Positions 8,142-16,244 of a DNA stretch of 51,995 nt are shown here, piece after piece (position 1 is the stretch's first letter; the number at the start of each line of letters is the position of its first letter). The translations under genes and the position numbers were made by a program. A model generated the notes under the pieces. That model worked only from the letters and a program-made list of their open reading frames with translations. It was not told where the DNA came from and did not search any database. This stretch comes from Bacteroidota bacterium (GTDB lineage: Bacteria; Bacteroidota; Bacteroidia; Chitinophagales; Saprospiraceae): positions 1 through 51,995 of the forward strand of contig WGNL01000041.1 in the NCBI GenBank assembly GCA_016124585.1. The letters run 5' to 3'.

Positions 8142-8173
8142 AAGCCATGCCGAACAAAACAACGGCATGGCTT
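8142..8173 (-). terminator. Terminator after the GIN-domain lipoprotein gene
   Basis: AAGCCATGCCG (8142-8152) pairs with CGGCATGGCTT (8163-8173) with a 10-nt loop. The minus strand continues into a T-rich stretch. It marks the 3' end of the envelope cluster at 8216-16121. Confidence 0.75.
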
Positions 8174-8215
8174 ACAATTAAGCTTAAAGAAGTATTTGTA
8201 TTACTAGCGAAAAAC

Positions 8216-8947
8216 TCAATTGGCGTTCACCACATCCCCCGACCCCGAAATATTCGAATTGATAACGGGGTAGCCTTTGTAGTACACATCCCCGCTGCCG
8301 CTGATGCGCACGTCAAGTACTTCCAGCACGTTTACCGAGGCGTCGCCGGAGCCACTGATGTTGATGTCAGCTTTTTCAACAGGCATATTAAAAGCTTTCA
8401 AATCCCCGCTGCCACTGATATCGAAGTCGAGTTTTTCGGCCTCGCCCTCCAGTTCCACCCTGCCGCTGCCGCTGATTTTGCCGTCCACATCCTCGGCATT
8501 CAGGCCAAGGCAAAGGCTGCCGCTGCCACTCACCCGCAACACGATGTCCTGGGTGGTGAAGAAATTTTCACCTCGGATATCACCTGAACCTGACACACTT
8601 AGGTAGGTAATGGTTGGCATTGTGATGTAAATTTCTAGGTCGTAGCTCTTCACACAGTGGTCAAACTCGATGGTCCAAGTATCTTCCTGTACGTCCAGTT
8701 CCAGCTCGTCGATGACGTTCGACTCGCCTTTTGCCACCACTTCGAAACTGTCGCCTTGTGTGATGAAGACCTTTGCGTCGCAACTCAATTTTACGCCCGT
8801 AAAATCGGGCATGTTGAGCACCCGTTCCACCTCTGGGCCTTCGCCCTTGGTGCAGTCGCCAAACCAGCCGTCGTCGTCTGGGTCGCAAGCGGGAATGGTT
8901 AAAATGATGGTGGAGAGAATTAACAGATACAAAATTGATTTTTTCAT
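8216..8947 (-). CDS. GIN-domain (DUF2807) lipoprotein, beta-helix
   Basis: The protein has 243 residues from the ATG at 8947. The signal peptide MKKSILYLLILSTIILTIPAC gives a lipidated Cys, followed by DPDDDGWFGD. From about residue 85 the sequence repeats SGSGD/SGSGR/SGSGS seven times at about 20-residue spacing (SGSGDIRGE, SGSGRVELEG, SGSGDASVN and others). This is the pattern of the head-GIN/DUF2807 parallel beta-helix found in many Bacteroidota envelope proteins, annotated as putative auto-transporter adhesins. It sits on the periplasmic or outer face of the outer membrane. It is the last gene of the cluster; an inverted repeat and 87 bp separate it from the TonB receptor. Confidence 0.88.
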   Translation of the reverse strand: MKKSILYLLILSTIILTIPACDPDDDGWFGDCTKGEGPEVERVLNMPDFTGVKLSCDAKVFITQGDSFEVVAKGESNVIDELELDVQEDTWTIEFDHCVKSYDLEIYITMPTITYLSVSGSGDIRGENFFTTQDIVLRVSGSGSLCLGLNAEDVDGKISGSGRVELEGEAEKLDFDISGSGDLKAFNMPVEKADINISGSGDASVNVLEVLDVRISGSGDVYYKGYPVINSNISGSGDVVNAN

Positions 8948-8960
8948 GGCTTTAGATTTT

Positions 8961-9028
8961 TGATTGGTCATTGAAGTCATTGGACATTAGTCATTTGCTC
9001 GAAACACAATGACCAATGACCAATGACA
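8961..9028. repeat. Word-repeat inverted repeat (GTCATTGG / CCAATGAC)
   Basis: The left arm (8961-8996) contains GGTCATTG, AGTCATTGG and TAGTCATTTG; the right arm (9006-9028) is CAATGACCAATGACCAATGAC. The arms pair in several registers because each is a short tandem array. It lies just upstream of the GIN gene start and beyond the receptor's stop codon, between two genes of the same direction. Confidence 0.65.
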
Positions 9029-9034
9029 TTTTTT

Positions 9035-11431
9035 TTAAAATTCAACCCTGTAATTGAACACTGGAAAGAATCCTGTTTGCACATAAGTTTCTATCTTCTT
9101 GGTTTCGTTGTCGTAGTAGTCGCTGTAAATGTTCTGGTGCCCGGTCACGTTCTGGATGTCGAGCAGGATGGTATGCGTCAGGCGCTGTTTATTGATTTTG
9201 TAGCTCAGGCCTACGTCAAAACGCCAGTAATCGCTGGTCTTGACGCTGAACGGCTTGTCCTCCTGTCGCACTTCTTCCCCTTTTTCGATGGAAGCGGCGA
9301 GGTCAACGGGCGTGTAGCGGTTCCCCCCGGAAAGCAGCGCCTTGCCATTGATGCCGATGATGTTCTTCTTGTTTTTACCCACCTTGAACTCCTTGCCGCC
9401 GAGTGCGTGCAGGGTGTAGCGTCCATCGAACCGAGTCGGGTACTCGATGCCGTTCACGGGCGTGTACAGCGAGCGGTAAGCCGAACCAGTCACCATGAAG
9501 TAGTAGTTTTTGGTGAAAAACTTCTCCAGCGTCAGGTCCACGCCGTAATTGCGGCCCTTGCCCTTGTTGCCGGTTTGCTCCGCAAAAATCAAGTCCCAGA
9601 TGTCCCGATAATTCAGGAAGGAATTGGTGCTGCCCGGCACGGTTTCCACAGGCACATCGAAGAGGTACTGGTAGTAGGCTTCCAGCTTCATCCGCATATC
9701 GGTGCCGAGGCGTTGGTCGTAGCCGAGGACGGCGTGCATGGCCTTCGTGAGATCGAGGTCGGCGTTGCCACGGCGCACCGTTCCGTCAAGCAGTTTACCA
9801 TCCAGCACGTAGGCGGATAGGTGTTCCCGTTTGCTGTGCAGGCCCACCGCAGCGCTGAACGATTGGCGGTCGTTGAGCCTGAAATCCATGGCGACCCGTG
9901 GCTCAATCGCCATTTTTTGATTCAATAAAAACAGCGAGTAGTGCAAGCCAGTGTTCAGCGTCCAGCGCTCATCAAAGCGGTGCTTCCATTGGCTAAATGC
10001 TTGCAGAAAGCCCCCTTCGCCGTGGTTGTCGAAGAACCGGATGACCTGGTCGCCCTTGTCTTCCGAGAAATTATCGTCGTCATCGTAAACGAACGTAAAC
10101 TTGGAGTAGCTGTAAATCGCACCCGCCCGAAGCGTGTTCCGAGCATCGAATTTCTGGTTGAAAGTCGAACTTAGGCGATAGGTGTAATTGGTGGTGTTGT
10201 AATAGGAATCCTTGTGCTTTTCGTAGTTTTTCTCAGGGTCGAGCCAATAGGAATCGCCCCCGTCTGTTTCCCGGCTGGCCACGGCCACCGTGCGCAAGTA
10301 GCTGTTTTTTGAGAGCAAAATCCGGTGCGAGAGACCCACCGTCGCAGTACTGGCCGTCTCCTTGAAACCCCATTCACCGAACTCGCCTTCCCACTTGGTG
10401 CTGTCTTTTTTGGGGAAAAATTCGGAACTGTTTTGTCCTGCCAAACCAAACAGCGCAAAGGTTCCCGCCTTCTCGGTCGGCAGGTTGAACTTGAAGGACA
10501 CATCGCTGTATTTTGGGGTCACATCACCTGCCACATTGATGCCCATTGCCGAAAGCAGCCCCAGCGTAGCGTAGCGGTAGTTGATGAGGTACGAGCCTTT
10601 GCCGCCTTGCCGGAACGGCCCTTCCAACGCACCTTCCAGTCCCAATGCGCCAAACATGATGGCGTACTCCCGCTTTTCGTTGTTGCCGTTGCGCATGTTC
10701 AGGTCGAAGACGCCGGAGAGCGCATTGCCAAACTCGGAAGGAAACGCCCCTGTATAAAAATCGGAATTGGACAAGGTGCTGCTGCTCAACATACTGATGC
10801 CACCGCCGCTACCGCCCGTTGAACTGAAATGGTTCGGGTTCGGAATTTCGACCCCTTCCAGCCGCCATTGGATGCCACTTGGCGAGTTGCCCCGCACCAC
10901 GATTTCGTTGCTCAAATCGTAGGAAGACCCAACGGACACTCCCGCAAAATTGGTCGCCATGCGGGCCGGGTCGTAGAAACTGCCAGCGTAGCGGCTCGTT
11001 TCCTCCACGCTGAAGGAGCGGGCGCTGACCGTTGCCATTTCGTTGAGGGCTTCAGCTTTGTCGTGCTTCGCAACCACCGTGGCCACTTCCAACTGCACAG
11101 CGCTTTCCACCATTTTGAGGTCAAGCACAAGTTCCTTCCCCGCCGTGACGAGCAGGTTGGGCAGCGTGAGCGGTTCGTAGCCGAGGTAATTCACTTGCAA
11201 AGAGTGTCGCCCGACAGGGATTTTTTCGATTTTGAAATGGCCGTCCGGGTCGCTGATATCGCCTACCATTGGCTCAGAATTCAAGACAATGATTTCTGCT
11301 CCAATAAGGGGCGCTGAGGTTTCTTTATCCGTGACAATCCCACGAATTGTCTGATTCGGTTCCTGTGCGAAAAGGCATACGCCTACCATTAGGAAACCGA
11401 GCATAAGCATGGTTTCAATGAATGTTTTCAT
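9035..11431 (-). CDS. TonB-dependent outer-membrane receptor with carboxypeptidase-like N-terminal domain
   Basis: The protein has 798 residues from the ATG at 11431, with signal peptide MKTFIETMLMLGFLMVG... ending in FAQ. Residues about 25-110 are a carboxypeptidase regulatory-like domain (TIRGIVTDKETSAPLIGAEI, PDGHFKIEKIPVGRH), about 120-260 the plug (EIVVRGNSPSG, GAFPSEFGNALSGVFDLNMR), and the rest a 22-strand barrel ending in Phe (VFNYRVEF). It takes up a substrate across the outer membrane with TonB energy. No SusD partner is present, which argues against a polysaccharide-utilisation locus. It has no STN domain; a separate STN protein is encoded in the same cluster with FecR, so signalling may be split between proteins. 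Confidence 0.9.
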   Translation of the reverse strand: MKTFIETMLMLGFLMVGVCLFAQEPNQTIRGIVTDKETSAPLIGAEIIVLNSEPMVGDISDPDGHFKIEKIPVGRHSLQVNYLGYEPLTLPNLLVTAGKELVLDLKMVESAVQLEVATVVAKHDKAEALNEMATVSARSFSVEETSRYAGSFYDPARMATNFAGVSVGSSYDLSNEIVVRGNSPSGIQWRLEGVEIPNPNHFSSTGGSGGGISMLSSSTLSNSDFYTGAFPSEFGNALSGVFDLNMRNGNNEKREYAIMFGALGLEGALEGPFRQGGKGSYLINYRYATLGLLSAMGINVAGDVTPKYSDVSFKFNLPTEKAGTFALFGLAGQNSSEFFPKKDSTKWEGEFGEWGFKETASTATVGLSHRILLSKNSYLRTVAVASRETDGGDSYWLDPEKNYEKHKDSYYNTTNYTYRLSSTFNQKFDARNTLRAGAIYSYSKFTFVYDDDDNFSEDKGDQVIRFFDNHGEGGFLQAFSQWKHRFDERWTLNTGLHYSLFLLNQKMAIEPRVAMDFRLNDRQSFSAAVGLHSKREHLSAYVLDGKLLDGTVRRGNADLDLTKAMHAVLGYDQRLGTDMRMKLEAYYQYLFDVPVETVPGSTNSFLNYRDIWDLIFAEQTGNKGKGRNYGVDLTLEKFFTKNYYFMVTGSAYRSLYTPVNGIEYPTRFDGRYTLHALGGKEFKVGKNKKNIIGINGKALLSGGNRYTPVDLAASIEKGEEVRQEDKPFSVKTSDYWRFDVGLSYKINKQRLTHTILLDIQNVTGHQNIYSDYYDNETKKIETYVQTGFFPVFNYRVEF

Positions 11432-11467
11432 AATAACAATCGGGTGTTTTGTTTTAATTAAAAAGAT

Positions 11468-11535
11468 ATAGAAAATGCAGCCAAAATACAGCAACGACAG
11501 CTATTTCAGCAATTTAATCTGGCCGCATTTTCTAT
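11468..11535. repeat. Inverted repeat upstream of the TonB receptor
   Basis: ATAGAAAATGC (11468-11478) pairs perfectly with GCATTTTCTAT (11525-11535), with an extra GCC/GGCC match inside. It is in the leader or promoter region of the receptor gene. The rest of the gap 11432-11665 is AT-rich and shows nothing else recognisable. Confidence 0.4.
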
Positions 11536-11665
11536 TAATTAAAGAAATAATGCCGTATAAATTACTAGCACAAAAATCAAACTATGTGCATTATATGGAT
11601 ATGGCATATTCATGTGAATTAACCATAACTAAGGTTTATTCATCACATATATGGACTAGTTTTCT

Positions 11666-12283
11666 TTAGTCGTCCCAGCGGTCATGCCTGTGACCAAACA
11701 GTCCAAAGCGGAATGTCAGCGTGGCCGTCATGGTTTGGAAGTCTTTGGTATTGAAAGATGGGTTGTCGGCCAAACCGTTCATGAAACGGTAGCCCACCGT
11801 ACCGCCTACCCGAAACCAGCGGAAAACATTGACTTCCAAACCCGCTTCAGGTGTAACGGCGAAGAAAGTGTCTTCGTAATCTGGTTCACTATCAAAATCA
11901 ATATTGACAGCGCCCCAGCCAGCTTTCACACTGCTAAAAAAGTGAACAACCTCATGTTGTGGCGTTACGAAGCCGAGCCAGAAACCACCATGCCCCATTT
12001 CTATCCGGTCAAAATCATCACTGATAATTTTCCCATAATCTACCGTACCGAGGCCATAGCCGCCAATGAAGAAATCGCCAGCAATGAGGGCAAGTCCGCC
12101 GCCCGTGGCCGTTGTGATATTGTCCTTGAAATTGCTGTATTCTACGATTGGGGAGCCAAAGAATCCTATCCGGTGTGCTCGGTTGAAAAGGGTTTGGTCG
12201 CCGCCGTTGTTGTTGTTCCAGCGTTGTGCAAATATTTGCGAAGCGAAGCAAGCCAAAATGGCTATAAAAATGGTCTTTTTCAT
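11666..12283 (-). CDS. Small outer-membrane beta-barrel-like protein (paralogue 1)
   Basis: The protein has 205 residues with a signal peptide (MKKTIFIAILACFASQIFAQ). The mature part is rich in Gly and aromatic residues in alternating beta-strand pattern: GFFGSPIVEYSNF, GLALIAGDFFIGGYGLG, GGFWLGFV, RVGGTVGYRFMNGL, and a last strand TATLTFRFGLFGH. This suggests an 8-10-strand outer-membrane barrel. It is clearly homologous to the next gene upstream (12462-13067): both share G(F/W)G(S/A)PI(V/F)EY, the (F/Y)-I/L-GGYG-(L/M)-GT segment and TPEAGLEVNVF. The pair is a tandem duplication. The function is unknown; the cluster context points to the envelope. Confidence 0.75.
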   Translation of the reverse strand: MKKTIFIAILACFASQIFAQRWNNNNGGDQTLFNRAHRIGFFGSPIVEYSNFKDNITTATGGGLALIAGDFFIGGYGLGTVDYGKIISDDFDRIEMGHGGFWLGFVTPQHEVVHFFSSVKAGWGAVNIDFDSEPDYEDTFFAVTPEAGLEVNVFRWFRVGGTVGYRFMNGLADNPSFNTKDFQTMTATLTFRFGLFGHRHDRWDD

Positions 12284-12461
12284 TTTATAAGATTTTGATT
12301 TTCAGTTTGTTTAAGCAAAGTCATTTGTCATTTTGGGGAAAAGCATGGCTAAGCGCTTATTAGCGTTGATTGTTTTTTTGCCAAAAAATCTAAAAATGGT
12401 TTTTACAAAATTGGTAGCTGTGTCAAAGTTAGCAGAAGCTGACTGCCAACTGCCAACTAAC

Positions 12462-13067
12462 TCATTTCCCCCAATCGTCATCACCGAAACCGCCGAAACG
12501 CAGCGTCAGCGTGGCTCCGAAGCTAGAGAGGTCAGTGTCCTTGAACCCGCCGACGGGGTCAAAGCCGTTCACCCAGCGGTAGCTGGCTGTGGCAGCGATG
12601 CGGAAGAAGGAGAAGACGTTTACCTCCAAACCAGCCTCTGGCGTGGTGACGAATATGCTGCTTTTTTGGCGGACAAGTTCCGTCTTGGTTAGGATGTCAG
12701 TCTCTTTGTAATTAGCCTTTCCCCAACCGAGCTTCACGGAGGCGTAAGGGTGCACCACTTTGTGCTGAATTGGTGTGAATCCAATCCAAAAGCCACCGTG
12801 CTTGAATTTGACGGATTCGTCTGTGAGTGCCAATTGATTCGTGTAGGATGCCGTGCCCATCCCGTAGCCGCCAAGGTAAAAATCGTTCAGGACAAGTGCG
12901 CCGCCGCCACCGCTCACCACGGTTACGTCTTTGTTGAGGTTGGTATATTCAAAAATAGGTGCGCCCCAACCGCCAATGCGATCCACGTCACTAAACATGG
13001 TCTGGTCTTTTTGGGCAAAAACGGCCGTTGCGGCCAGCAAAAAACAGATTACGATTGCGTTTTTCAT
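12462..13067 (-). CDS. Small outer-membrane beta-barrel-like protein (paralogue 2)
   Basis: The protein has 201 residues with signal peptide MKNAIVICFLLAATAVFAQ. It shares with the neighbouring gene the blocks GGWGAPIFEYTNL, VLNDFYLGGYGMGTASY, GGFWIGFTP, TPEAGLEVNVFSFFRIAATA and a C-terminal strand ATLTLRFGGFG. The strong conservation of the periodic Gly/aromatic strands supports a barrel. The two copies differ enough to be old duplicates. The stop codon region carries ACTGCCAACTGCCAACT, one arm of a word-repeat seen elsewhere. No partner or ligand can be read. Confidence 0.75.
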   Translation of the reverse strand: MKNAIVICFLLAATAVFAQKDQTMFSDVDRIGGWGAPIFEYTNLNKDVTVVSGGGGALVLNDFYLGGYGMGTASYTNQLALTDESVKFKHGGFWIGFTPIQHKVVHPYASVKLGWGKANYKETDILTKTELVRQKSSIFVTTPEAGLEVNVFSFFRIAATASYRWVNGFDPVGGFKDTDLSSFGATLTLRFGGFGDDDWGK

Positions 13068-13084
13068 CTGAAAAAAATTGTTGG

Positions 13085-13153
13085 GATTGTTGAATTATTG
13101 AATTGCTTTCATGACAACTGCTCGTAACCAAACAATTCAATAATTCAGCAATC
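13085..13153. repeat. Word-repeat inverted repeat (GAATTATTGAATTG)
   Basis: The 21-nt arms at 13085-13105 and 13133-13153 pair with one G-T mismatch, and the loop is 27 nt. The arm consists of near-repeats of TTGAATT. It lies between the STN gene and paralogue 2, which run in the same direction. Confidence 0.65.
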
Positions 13154-13160
13154 TGATTTT

Positions 13161-14930
13161 TCAAAACCTAAACCCGGCGTTTACCCCTACCCATGCCTTG
13201 AGATTTGTATTGCGGTTCAAATCTTCGTCGAACAGGGTGTAAGGCACTACTGGCGATCGAATTTCCCCGGTCTCCGGATTCCGGAGCTGCGAAATCATCA
13301 CGTTAGCAGTAGGACCGATGAAGAAGCCAATGCTGCTGCCAAGTTGATGGTTCCAAAGCCAGCGAAATTCACCGATACTGTTCAGGTTATTCGTCCAAGG
13401 CTCGTTTTCACTGATATGGATGGCCATCAATTCCCAGTTCAAAGTACTCCGTTGCGAGAGTGTGGTGACGGTTCCGATTCCGTAACCGAGTCCCCAGATA
13501 TACGAGCCGTCGCCCGGTGGAACCCTCGCTCCTACATGAAAGATGTTGTAAAATCGATTTGCCCCTAGTTTGAGTTGAAAATTTCCATGCAAAATTTCAC
13601 TTCCATAAATTTCAAATTTGTTATAGCCTCGTTTTACAATGTTTATGAGGCCAATTGGCACACCACTCACAGTGTCGGAAATGTTTATCAACCCGATTTG
13701 CAAGCCCTTCATGTCGCCCCTTGCCCGGTTTAGCAGGGTGCTGAATTGTCCAATTTTCACATCATGGGCACTGTTGAAAAGACCACCGACCTGTAATTTG
13801 GTGTTGCCCCGGCTCAAATTGAAAACGCCCGCAGCTTGCACCCGGGAACTGCCCCGGCTGCGGTTGAAGCCCCCGGCAGCTTGCACTTTGGAATCGCCGC
13901 CAGTTTTGTTGAAAAAACCTGCCGCTTGTAAGCCCCGTGCATCGCCACCTGCTACGTTGAAAAGTCCAGAAGTTTGCATGCCCGTCACATCACCCCGCAC
14001 CATGTTGGCGATGCCAGCCGCTTGGGCAGCCTCAGCACGATTGGCGTAGTTTACCACACCGGCAGCTTGAAAGCCCCTAGTGATGCCGCCTGCGTAATTG
14101 AAAACACCTCCAAACTGCGTGCCTGTCATGTCGTTGTTCACTTTGTTCCCGAGGCCAGCGACTTGGAAGCCATTCATATTGTTTCGAACCATGTTGATGC
14201 CGCCGCCGAATTCCATGCCGTCTACGCCGCCATTCACGCCCCAGAGCAGGTTCATGGAGATGTTGTTCGTCACGTCGTCGCTTTCCTTAGTATTGGTGCC
14301 GATGAACGGCAAGACAGAGACTTGGGCAACACGCTTTTCATGGGGAGGGCGTCTGGTCCAACTATCCGACTGGTAGCGCCATTTTTCGAAATTGAGCAAA
14401 GTCTCATCAAACGGGTGCATGTCTCCATCTCGCCTGACTGGCTGAGCATCAGGCATTTCCAAAGCAAGCACGGAGTCTTGAGTAGTGTGGGGTTTTGAGG
14501 GTGGAGCTTCCTCAGGTGTTTCTTGTTGTTTTACTAAAACTGTCTGTTGTTCAGGTTCAGGGTCAGGGACACGTTTTTTTGGTACACTTTGTTTGCTGCC
14601 TGTTGATTTGCTAACGGCTTTGGTAGGGTCGCTACGCAAAACAATGTGGTTTCCAACTTTCATGTACGCTACTTTTACGTTTTCCAGAAGTTTGTCCAAA
14701 GCTTCGGAAAGGGGCAAATCAACCACTTTGGCTGTTATTCGCTGCCGTACGTTGACTTGTTCGGTACTGTAAGAAAATGGAATTTGGTAGCGGTCGGTGA
14801 TGTCGGCGAGCGCATCTTTCAGTCGGAGATTGTTGTATTCAAAAGTCACCCGTTTTGACAGGACACCGTCCTGTGCAAGAATGTTGGTGCTAAAAAAAAA
14901 CAATATGTGGATTGCTAGGATTGGCCTCAT
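13161..14930 (-). CDS. STN-domain protein with glycine-rich surface repeats
   Basis: The protein has 589 residues with signal peptide 1-20 (ending ILAQ). Residues about 26-100 form an STN (secretin/TonB short N-terminal) domain: RVTFEYNNLRLKDALADI, then KVVDLPLSEALDKLLENV. A Pro/Glu/Lys-rich linker covers about 105-200. Residues 231-432 contain about ten tandem units of roughly 20 residues with the core (L/M/V)Q-x-(A/G/S)G-x-x-N-x-x-x-G (for example GLQAAGFFN, RVQAAGVFN, KLQVGGLFN, GLQIGLIN), resembling LA_2272-type surface repeats. The remainder is barrel-like and ends in Phe. STN domains normally receive signals for FecR, and the FecR gene lies immediately upstream (81 bp), so this is likely its outer-membrane partner. 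Confidence 0.82.
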   Translation of the reverse strand: MRPILAIHILFFFSTNILAQDGVLSKRVTFEYNNLRLKDALADITDRYQIPFSYSTEQVNVRQRITAKVVDLPLSEALDKLLENVKVAYMKVGNHIVLRSDPTKAVSKSTGSKQSVPKKRVPDPEPEQQTVLVKQQETPEEAPPSKPHTTQDSVLALEMPDAQPVRRDGDMHPFDETLLNFEKWRYQSDSWTRRPPHEKRVAQVSVLPFIGTNTKESDDVTNNISMNLLWGVNGGVDGMEFGGGINMVRNNMNGFQVAGLGNKVNNDMTGTQFGGVFNYAGGITRGFQAAGVVNYANRAEAAQAAGIANMVRGDVTGMQTSGLFNVAGGDARGLQAAGFFNKTGGDSKVQAAGGFNRSRGSSRVQAAGVFNLSRGNTKLQVGGLFNSAHDVKIGQFSTLLNRARGDMKGLQIGLINISDTVSGVPIGLINIVKRGYNKFEIYGSEILHGNFQLKLGANRFYNIFHVGARVPPGDGSYIWGLGYGIGTVTTLSQRSTLNWELMAIHISENEPWTNNLNSIGEFRWLWNHQLGSSIGFFIGPTANVMISQLRNPETGEIRSPVVPYTLFDEDLNRNTNLKAWVGVNAGFRF

Positions 14931-14937
14931 TGTTTGA

Positions 14938-14992
14938 GTTGGCAGATGGCAGTCAGGTGCTGCAAGCTTGGGTTAAAACTGCCATGTTCAAC
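14938..14992. repeat. Imperfect inverted repeat between FecR and STN genes
   Basis: GTTGGCAGATGGCAGT (14938-14953) pairs with AACTGCCATGTTCAAC (14977-14992) with three mismatches. The word TGGCAG occurs twice. It sits just upstream of the STN-protein ATG. Confidence 0.5.
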
Positions 14993-15011
14993 AGTCGAAT
15001 TTTTAATTTTT

Positions 15012-16121
15012 TCAAAAACAGCCCTTGCCTGTAAGCAAATACCGACCATTCGTTTTTGAAAACTCAAAGCCGATCGTGCTACCAATAACGGTCAGGATTT
15101 CGTCCAAATTCGGTTGCTCAAAGTTGGAGGTGTAAGGGCATTCGAGCAGGGCCGGATTTGAAACCTCAATTTCAACATCGAAATAACGCTCCAGCGAAGC
15201 GATAACTTTTGCCATTTTTTCATCGTCGTAGCGGAGTTGCTGGGTCTTCCACGCGTCCGCATTTTCTTCTTCGGCCACAGCAACTTCGACTTTTTCAATT
15301 TTTTTGTCAAAAACGCCGGTCTCGCCCGGCGTCAAGAAGACGGGCGAGGTTTTGGCTTTGTTACTCGCCAAGGCAACTTTTCCGGTTTTCACCGTCACCT
15401 CGATTTTTTCCTCCTCCGCATAGGCTCGCACGTTGAAGGAAGTGCCCAGCACGGTAGTAGTTGCATTTCCGCTCACAATCTCAAAGGGCCTTTCGACCAG
15501 CCGTTCCACTTCGAAAAACGCCTCACCCTCTAAGCTGACGTGTCGCTTTTCAAAGCGAGGGTCGTAGGCCAGTTTTGAGTTTTCGTTGAGCCAAACATGG
15601 CTGCTGTCGGGCAGCGTCACTTGTTTTTTCTCCTTCGCAAATGTTTGGATTTCAACGAGCTGTGGTTGTAGTGGCTGGCGTTTGAACCACCAGGTAGCCG
15701 CTGCTACTGCGAACAAAACTGCCGCTGCGACGCTCCACCGACGCAAGCTATTCGACAAACGCACGATTTTTTGGGCCTGAGGTCGATTGGATAATGGATT
15801 TCCTTTGGAAATAGCTGCATCAACCTTCGCCCAAGCTGCACCGAGGTCAGCCTCGAAAGGGCTGTAGGAGGCAGCTTCGGTCAGTGTCCAAGTCTCCGTC
15901 CACTCCTCAAAAAGCTTTTGGTTGTCAGCGTTTGCGTCAGTCCAGGCAAACAGTTCCTGTTCCTCGGCGGGGTTGGTTTGCCCAGCGAGGTATTTGGCTG
16001 CGAGCACGGAATATTTTTCTTGATGGTCCAAATAAAGACGTTTGTAATTTTGGTGATGCGGGTTGGGCAGAAGTACCCCTATCTGCAAGACTAGGTTTTT
16101 GAAAACTTTAATGACTTTCAA
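15012..16121 (-). CDS. FecR-family transmembrane signal transducer (anti-sigma regulator)
   Basis: The protein has 369 residues from the ATG at 16121; a TTG at 16031 (before DHQEKYSVLAAKYLAGQ) would give the more usual family start. The cytoplasmic N-terminal part (about 32-125) is followed by one membrane span (SVAAAVLFAVAAATWWF), a FecR domain (about 155-265: TLPDSSHVWLNENSKL, HVSLEGEAFFEVE, TTVLGTSFNVRAY) and a C-terminal DUF4974-type STN-like domain (about 290-365). FecR proteins pass an outer-membrane signal to a cytoplasmic ECF sigma factor. No sigma factor gene lies upstream (only 123 bp separate it from the divergent esterase) or elsewhere in the window. It is the first gene of the envelope cluster. 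Confidence 0.9.
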   Translation of the reverse strand: MKVIKVFKNLVLQIGVLLPNPHHQNYKRLYLDHQEKYSVLAAKYLAGQTNPAEEQELFAWTDANADNQKLFEEWTETWTLTEAASYSPFEADLGAAWAKVDAAISKGNPLSNRPQAQKIVRLSNSLRRWSVAAAVLFAVAAATWWFKRQPLQPQLVEIQTFAKEKKQVTLPDSSHVWLNENSKLAYDPRFEKRHVSLEGEAFFEVERLVERPFEIVSGNATTTVLGTSFNVRAYAEEEKIEVTVKTGKVALASNKAKTSPVFLTPGETGVFDKKIEKVEVAVAEEENADAWKTQQLRYDDEKMAKVIASLERYFDVEIEVSNPALLECPYTSNFEQPNLDEILTVIGSTIGFEFSKTNGRYLLTGKGCF

Positions 16122-16244
16122 AATTTGCTTTGCAAAAGTATAAACAGCTCTTTGACCAAAGTCATTTTGCCTTCGGTTTATTCGATTAATATTGCGCTGT
16201 TATTTTCCTAAATTAATCAAATCTGCCAACGCACAAGCATTGGT

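Noticed and set aside
15012-16244. Search for an ECF sigma factor beside FecR
   Set aside because: The 123 bp between fecR and the divergent esterase cannot encode one, and no frame within the cluster shows sigma region 2 or 4 features.
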